Assembly: GCA_003427395.1 (NCBI GenBank)
Contig: BFEA01000452.1
Span: 216,135-239,872, forward strand
Origin: Chara braunii
Lineage: Eukaryota; Streptophyta; Charophyceae; Charales; Characeae
Reading direction: 5' to 3'
DNA length: 23,738 nucleotides
Shown: in pieces, positions 18,738 through 23,738 of the stretch
Layout: the number at the start of each line of letters is the position of its first letter
Position numbering within the stretch: position 1 is the stretch's first letter
Notes under the pieces: generated by a model
The model's input: only the letters and a program-made list of their open reading frames with translations
Database searches by the model: none
Told to the model about the DNA's origin: nothing
Made by a program: the position numbers and the translations under genes

Positions 18738-18936
18738 CAGATTTTCAGAATCAATGGGTTACAGACAGAATTAACTATCAAGCTAATACCCTTCATTCAA
18801 CTACCTAAACCTTGTTGTTAAGTTGAACATCAGCAATAAGATTTTCAAGAGTTATTGGTTACCCCAAAATTGTCTACCAGACTGATACCCTCACATTCAG
18901 TTGACCATCCCCCACTGATAATTTGAACATCAACTC
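18738..18936. repeat. Degenerate 100-bp tandem duplication
   Basis: Two units with a period of exactly 100 bp (18738-18837 and 18838-18936) share AGATTTTCA, TGGTTAC/GGGTTAC, CTRATACC and TTGAACATCA at matching positions, with many substitutions between. It is an old duplication with no coding content on the plus strand. Confidence 0.7.
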
Positions 18937-19284
18937 TCTGAGATTCCGAAATCTGTGCATTCTTCAGCACTATGGAAGCTTTGTGATCCTCCTGTTCATA
19001 CCTCTCCCACCGTTCTGGCCGGTAGTTCTTCAAGTAGCTCGTAGGTCCTCGCTCCTCGAGGGAGGTAAGAATGCAATAAACCTCCAGTTTCTCGTCGTCG
19101 CGGCATTTCAAGCCCTTACTTGCACCGGAACAAGCACTGTCCCGTCAAGGGACATTTTTTGCAAATACACTTCTGGGTCTCTCTCGGTCTTATTGGTATC
19201 TGCTCCGATCCTGGTCCCCTTATGGAACTTTTTGTCTGGTACCGATAGGTCGTGTCTGTGTGGCCAATCTAGGTCATAGAACAT
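18845..19284 (-). pseudogene. Possible minus-strand coding remnant (two overlapping frames)
   Basis: An ATG at 19284-19282 opens a 58-codon frame (MFYDLDWPHRHDLSVPDKKF..., then YLQKMSLDGTVLVPVQ) ending at TGA 19110-19108. A second frame overlaps it from 19111 to 18845 (KCRDDEKLEVYCILTSLEER, SYLKNYRPERWERYEQEDHK). Both look more protein-like than the plus-strand frames, and their overlap suggests one gene with a frameshift or a mis-called intron (GTAAGG follows CAA near 19119). No family is recognised. It may be a host exon or a fragment of another element. Confidence 0.3.
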
Positions 19285-19513
19285 CGAGTAGTTTAGGGTC
19301 TAGCTAGAAATAGGTTGGGGGAAATTGGGAACGGGTGCGTTTTGATTTTCTTTCCACGTTGGTCTTGAGAGGTTGTGTTTTGGCCGTTGCGCTATTTTTA
19401 GCAGCACAATGCCTTGTCATCTCCATGCAACTAGCAGCCATAGCTGGGGCCGTTGAGTGTGATTGGTGACATCGCTGGGCTACGGGCCCGAATACTGGTT
19501 GGCAATTCCTCCT

Positions 19514-19747
19514 TCATATGTGCTTGTTAGGGTTTGGCAACTGCCTTCGAAGCGCCCCTTTCAGTGGTTCCTCTTCGACATGGCAGATCTTCATCTTCAT
19601 CGAGTTGGTGTTCCCCTTCATCATCCTGGAAGTTGCACTCCCCTGTTGAGTGGACACTTCATCTGCAGTGGTCGTCGGCAATGGTGCAAATGGCATGTTG
19701 GATTCAAGAGGGTGTGTGGCGATTGGTGGGCTTGATAGATTAGGCAC
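19514..19747 (-). CDS. Unrecognised minus-strand ORF, weak
   Basis: An open frame with blocks such as NMPFAPLPTTTADEVSTQQG and MKICHVEEEPLKGALRRQLP. The first ATG inside it is at about 19696. It lies on the same strand as, and upstream of, the possible coding remnant at 18845-19284, and a pyrimidine-rich tract ending CTAG lies between them, so it could be a preceding exon. There is no family match, no clear promoter and a low score for reality; two overlapping plus-strand frames are equally long. Confidence 0.2.
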   Translation of the reverse strand: MPNLSSPPIATHPLESNMPFAPLPTTTADEVSTQQGSATSRMMKGNTNSMKMKICHVEEEPLKGALRRQLPNPNKHI

Positions 19748-20160
19748 TTAGATGCGACATAGCGAAAACTTGAGATAAAGGAGGAAGAAGAAGTTTCTCA
19801 GATGCTTTGATAAAATTTGTTTTAATTTGTTCGTGTTGTTAGCGTGGTTGAAAAATTGAGAAATTTGTGTTGCTGATTGAGTTGGGGAGAGACGGTATCA
19901 ATAAGAATTAATGGAATTCAATTCTATTTTGGTTTTTGTGAGCTTCCGCTGCATATTCTCATCATTTGGTTTATTGTGGATTGGTCTCTCCAAGTCTACT
20001 TGTCATTGTGCATGTGTATGGCTGATGTGAACATGTGAATGTCATCATGATGCTAGATTCGCTTTAATCAGACACATAACAAAGAGGTCTTGGATCTATT
20101 GCAAAACTGTCAGCAGGGTGGTAAGATTTTATCACACTGATCAGTTTCACAAACGAAAGG
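19748..20160. other. No feature seen
   Basis: AT-rich sequence without recognisable coding, repeat or RNA feature. Confidence 0.5.
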
Positions 20161-20390
20161 GTTTGAAAAAGATCTTGATCTCCCAAAGTGATATTTCCAG
20201 TTGTAGTGCAACCCCCTGTCCAAGGGGGTCTTGAGTTTCAGCAAAACCGTTGTTGAAGCGGTTTGATATAATCAGACAGGATCTGATCTGCAGAGGAAAA
20301 AAAAAATAAAAAAAATTCAGGGTATGCCTTGGACAACTGTCACCCTGTCTCCAGTGTAGACCAGCCCCCAAGCCAGAAGGGTCTCCAAAT
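20161..20390 (+). repeat. Hairpin-rich dispersed repeat X, copy 2 (two modules)
   Basis: AGATCTTGATC (20170-20180) and two versions of the CCAGT(T)GTAG...CCCCC...GGGTCT module (20197-20235 and 20351-20388) match the block at 12801-13003. Further perfect stems are AAACCG/CGGTTT (about 20244-20270), ATCAGA/TCTGAT and CAGGGT/ACCCTG. An A-tract (20297-20317) separates the two modules and could be the tail of the first unit. There is no coding potential; the minus-strand open frame across it is a shadow. Confidence 0.5.
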
Positions 20391-20866
20391 ATTGTCACGT
20401 GACACTCTAGGAATGACCACTGGGAGATAGAAAGGAGACGAAGGATTTTTATTTTTTTTCCAATCACTTTTGATCCATCGGGTAGATTTTGGAAAAAAAA
20501 TACTTGTTGGAAAACTTTTTGAAAGGCGCTTCCAATGAGATATGGCATGATATCAGCTGCGGGCTGTAGTAATAGTGCTCATTAAAAACGAGTACTCGCG
20601 GTTTTGGAGCTTGAATATTGCAATCTTTGAGTGATCGTAGCTCATAAACTGACGCATAAAATTTAGCGATCTATGGCTCGTCGGGAGCGACTCATCAAGA
20701 GTTTTTCAACAAGCTAAAGAGCAAAATTTGAACAACTGATGCAAAAGTTATGATGAAAAATGTGCATCGGTGTCATAATGAAAGTGAAGTGACAACTTTT
20801 ATGTGCAAGCCATACGGGAGATGCTAGATGGTGTCGGTGAGGGAGAAAGAGCAACGAGAAAAACCC
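20391..20866. other. No gene seen; possibly decayed internal region next to LTR
   Basis: Non-coding, AT-rich. Because a primer-binding-site remnant follows at 20867, the part nearest to it would be the leader of a minus-strand element, but no Gag or Pol is readable to its left. Confidence 0.4.
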
Positions 20867-20878
20867 GTTTTAATACCA
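20867..20878 (-). other. Decayed primer-binding site
   Basis: GTTTTAATACCA on the plus strand aligns with GCTCTGATACCA at 13627-13638. The three differences are all transitions (C to T twice, G to A once). It sits one base from the LTR edge, as in the intact example. Confidence 0.6.
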
Positions 20879-20879
20879 G

Positions 20880-21210
20880 TGCATCAGGAACTGCCTGGGC
20901 GGCAAATCCCATACTGTGGAGATGGAGAACAAGGAGGAAAGAGGTGGAGATGGAGATGGACAAAGGACATAGCATCACCACCGACTGACTCACACATTCC
21001 ACTGTACTCCAAAGATGTACAATATAGAGTGAATAATGAAACAGACTCTAGCTGGGGTATACCCCAGCGGACTGAGTGAACTGGACAAGAGTGGACTGGG
21101 ATGAATAGACAGTCAATGAGATTAGGCCAACAACCTACACCCACGGGCTGAACAGACACAAAGCCAAAATAGCCCTGGCTATAGGCCAGGGTAAATAGTG
21201 GTCCGCTGCA
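20880..21210 (-). repeat. Second, diverged LTR of the 13640-13948 family (331 bp)
   Basis: It starts TGCATCAGGAACTG and ends GGTCCGCTGCA, the last 11 bp identical to the other LTR. Shared interior blocks include GATGGAGATGGA and ACAGACTCTAGCTGGGGTAT followed by ACCCCAG (the GGGGTATACCCC palindrome), and a CTGGAC-rich stretch. Orientation is the same as the first LTR. Neither a partner LTR nor coding sequence of its element lies in the window, so it is the 5' remnant of an older, deleted copy. Confidence 0.75.
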
Positions 21211-22746
21211 CCTTGAATCGTCAGCTTATCGTACATCATCACATGATACATAGCGCTTGTCGTTCCTTAATCTGCATGTCCTGCCATTGTGTCGACCAAA
21301 CTCATGCCCCTCCTTGTTCATGCGAGGAGAGCAACTGCTTCCCTCCATAGTTAGTGGCGTTGTACGAGATTCAACTAGCCAAAAGTGACTTGCGGGCTAC
21401 TTTTGACTCACAATTATTTTACGGCACGAGCCCAGTTGCGTTGTAAGAGTGAGTAATAAACCCGTCGACACAGTCTCGTTTACAGTTCGCTCCAATAGCC
21501 CAGCGACCTCCAAGACAATAGAGAACCGTGACTACGAAAAACAGTAGTGTGTGAGAAGCAAGAAAGGGAAATAGTAGGACAACATACTCGATCCTCCAAA
21601 ACACAACCCCTGCACATTAAGTGCCACGCATCACAAGCAACTGCCATCCCTGCAAACAGACGAGCAGTGTGCCCCTTTCGCTTGCGCGCAAAACATCAAA
21701 GTCCTTGTTTGCTGGACAACAGCGAACCGGCCCCGAAAGTCTGTGGGTGGCCCAAGTTGAGGCTCGCCAAGGCCAAAAGCTTCGTAGAGAATCCAATCTT
21801 TTTTTTTTTCTTTTTTCTTTGGCAAGTACATTTCGATCAAAATCGAGTTTCGAATGCGCAAAAAAGAAATGAACCGTCTGGTCAGTCACATGTCGAGTTT
21901 GAAAAAGCAATAAAAACATGACACAACTTTTGTAACTGACGGGTGAGGCGTTTTGCAGGCAGGGGCCTGCTATATGCAGACTCTTATTTTATGTTTTTTT
22001 CTGCCTATTGTAAACTTGTCCCGCTATCAGGCGACCAAAGTTAGTTGGCCACCCGAAAAGAGGCATTTCCAAGTCTGTGTTAAGCAGCAAGGCACAATTT
22101 TGCGGCTACTTTTATATGACTGACACTAAAAAAATAGGGCATCTAGATCGACCTCTGTTTCCGATCGTGCACCGCTTTACACTAACCCTACTTTCAACCA
22201 TCTTTCATACATATTTTATGTGCTTATTGAGACCCCTCCTATAAGGCTATTCTACTTTTATTTGAAGTTATTGCATCCTTTGCGAATCCTTGGTCGTTGG
22301 TGCACACGCAAATCTCTACGGGAGCTATTTTGTACGACCGTGAGGACGCGAGTATTTTACTTATTTTTTGTGGAGAAATTTTAAATCATGATGGGCACAA
22401 CAAATGATAAAAAATAACTCGAGATATGAGATTGTGCTTATTTTTATACGTGATTATGTTCCCCTTGTGCAGTCACCTCAATCGGGCCTATTTTATACTC
22501 TCTACTATGAGCCTTGGTTTCGTACGAGCGTGACCCTGGGTTTTTCATATTCGTGGATGTGTCGTGTCCTACCTTAAGGAGCTGGTATTGAGCGTCGCTT
22601 TGCTTGTTGATTCGGAATGACTATCTTGAGACACTCTCGGTGCAGCCTTTTCTGATGAGATGATACAACAACGATTGAGACGGAACTTGTCGTCATGACC
22701 TCGAGGGTTCTCTCGGTGATTATAATGGTTTGGTGACTTGGTTCCA
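21211..22746. other. No recognisable gene; unassigned intergenic DNA
   Basis: Open frames on both strands around 21550-21920 overlap each other and match nothing I know. A T-tract at 21797-21820 and AT-rich DNA from 21930 to 22560 are the only compositional marks. Nothing else is supported. Confidence 0.5.
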
Positions 22747-22815
22747 GGCTTGTTGGGGGCCACAGTCAGAAGACTCAGAACTTTTGAGTCTTCTGACTGT
22801 GGCCCCCAGCAAGCC
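22747..22815. repeat. 31-bp near-perfect inverted repeat (hairpin)
   Basis: Arms 22747-22777 and 22785-22815 are complementary over 31 bp with a single mismatch that becomes a G-U pair when transcribed in one direction. The loop is seven bases. The arm core is GGGGGCCACAGTCAGAAGAC. It could be a foldback element, a small-RNA precursor or a cloning/assembly snap-back. Confidence 0.85.
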
Positions 22816-22846
22816 TCGTGCCCGCCCTAAGTGAAGGCGGGCATGA
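22816..22846. repeat. Second hairpin directly adjacent
   Basis: TCGTGCCCGCC (22816-22826) pairs with GGCGGGCATGA (22836-22846) over a nine-base loop, with one G-T wobble. It begins on the base after the larger hairpin ends. Confidence 0.75.
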
Positions 22847-23022
22847 ATATTCACGAGCGACCCTTATCTCAGCATTTTCTAATGGGGGTCTCAGACAGTT
22901 GCTGCACGACAGTTGGTTGAAGTATAACCAGAGCCCTACCCTGGTTTTTTCCAGAAGAAGCAACTGCACCGGGCATTTGAGCCCAAGGCCCGGGTGGTTG
23001 TGCCCTGGCCACATGCCTTGTG

Positions 23023-23116
23023 AGGCCGACACATCACGATATGGCCACGGGCCAACCAGAAAGTAGCAGAGGCCGACACATCACGATGTGGCCACGAGCC
23101 AACCAGAAATCAGCAG
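23023..23116. repeat. 47-bp tandem duplication
   Basis: AGGCCGACACATCACGAT... is present at 23023-23069 and again at 23070-23116, with four differences over 47 bp. Confidence 0.85.
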
Positions 23117-23650
23117 AGTGACTGACAAACAGACTTGATAAACTTGCACAAAGACTGACGTGACACAAAGTGACAGATAGACAGACAAACAAACAGGCAC
23201 ACAAACACGGTGACAAGTCACACAGACAGTTTGGCGTTCGTGGGTGACAGACAGACGTTGAACTATCTATGTGACTTGTGACCGTGTTTGTGTGCCTGTT
23301 TACCTGTCTGCCTGTCTTTCACTCAATCACCTTGTCACGCGAGTCTGTTTGCAAGTCTGGCATACAGACTGACAAACAAACTGACAGACAGGCAGAAAGA
23401 TAGACTGACCAACAGGCAGACATGACATACATACTGACGTGACAGGGTGACTGAGTGAGAAACAGATAGACGAACTGACAAACATGCAGACAGATACGGT
23501 GACAAGTCACACAGACAGTTCGCATAGACACTTCAACTGCGCGGAATACAGACAGACCTGCTAACAGAATGATGGACAAACGGACAGACAGGCTTTCTTG
23601 GTGCTGTGTACAGCAGCCATGACAAGTCACACACACATGCACAAATAAAC
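23117..23650. repeat. Degenerate GACA/CAAA-type minisatellite-like array with inverted repeat
   Basis: The stretch is built from words such as GACAGACA, GACAAAC and TGACA. ACGGTGACAAGTCACACAGA recurs at 23207 and 23496. A 32-bp inverted repeat (23191-23222 with 23270-23301, AAACAGGCACACAAACACGG core) has one mismatch. The Cys/Val/Leu-rich minus-strand open frames are repeat translations, not proteins. Confidence 0.75.
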
Positions 23651-23653
23651 AAA

Positions 23654-23667
23654 GGAGGAGGAGGAGG

Positions 23668-23738
<71 letters not shown>
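23654..23738. repeat. (GGA)n followed by (CT)33 microsatellite at window end
   Basis: A short GGAGGA tract (23654-23668) is followed by an uninterrupted CT run from 23673 to the last base (66 bp). The run continues beyond the window or ends the contig. Confidence 0.95.

Noticed and set aside
23034-23642. Cys/Leu/Val-rich minus-strand ORFs
   Set aside because: They are translations of the GACA-type repeat (CLSVCLSV-like strings).
23117-23650. CRISPR-like array
   Set aside because: The repeated words have no constant length or spacing and occur in both orientations; simple-repeat origin fits better.

Overview
The window looks like transposon-rich nuclear DNA of a green plant or streptophyte alga. 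The evidence is three decayed Ty3/gypsy (Metaviridae-type) LTR retrotransposons, primer-binding sites complementary to the 3' end of initiator tRNA-Met, A-tailed retroposons, simple repeats and scattered N gaps. I cannot name the species. The repeat style would fit a large charophyte genome such as Chara, but that is a guess. No intact host gene, operon, CRISPR array or bacterial feature is visible.

Layout: (1) 1-5602, minus strand: element A, a Ty3/gypsy polyprotein with Gag, CCHC knuckle, protease, RT and the start of RNase H. Stops and frameshifts break it, and it runs off the left edge before any integrase. Its leader and a primer-binding site follow at 4256-5602. (2) 5603-7966: mostly non-coding, with two or three minus-strand copies of a short hairpin-rich, A-tailed repeat ('GGGACGCTGG' family) and one unexplained ORF (7267-7725). 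(3) 7967-8254 and 13947-14223: two nearly identical direct repeats, each carrying a plus-strand GGGACGCTGG unit. They bracket about 5.7 kb. (4) 8255-13948, minus strand: element B, a second Ty3/gypsy lineage with RNase H, RT, a capsid-protease fusion remnant and Gag N-terminus. Then come a repetitive purine-rich leader with a 338-bp N gap, a tRNA-like SINE head, a primer-binding site and a 309-bp LTR. (5) 14231 to about 18200, plus strand: element C, a third, more decayed Ty3/gypsy copy related to A, from Gag through an integrase remnant. (6) 18200-23738: non-coding or unassigned DNA with a 100-bp tandem duplication, possible minus-strand coding remnants (18845-19747), a hairpin module shared with 12962-13000, a second LTR plus primer-binding site (20867-21210), a long near-perfect hairpin (22747-22815), a 47-bp tandem repeat, a degenerate GACA-type array with a large inverted repeat, and a (CT)33 tract at the end.

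The genes do not cooperate as a living system: every polyprotein is broken and two of the three RTs have lost catalytic aspartates. The most original signal is the short GGGACGCTGG repeat family. All full copies share two conserved stem-loops, a third stem whose sequence changes while still pairing, and an A-tract. That suggests a non-autonomous, structured-RNA retroposon. Two single-N sites flanked by identical 95-bp repeats are almost certainly assembly joins and should not be read as biology.
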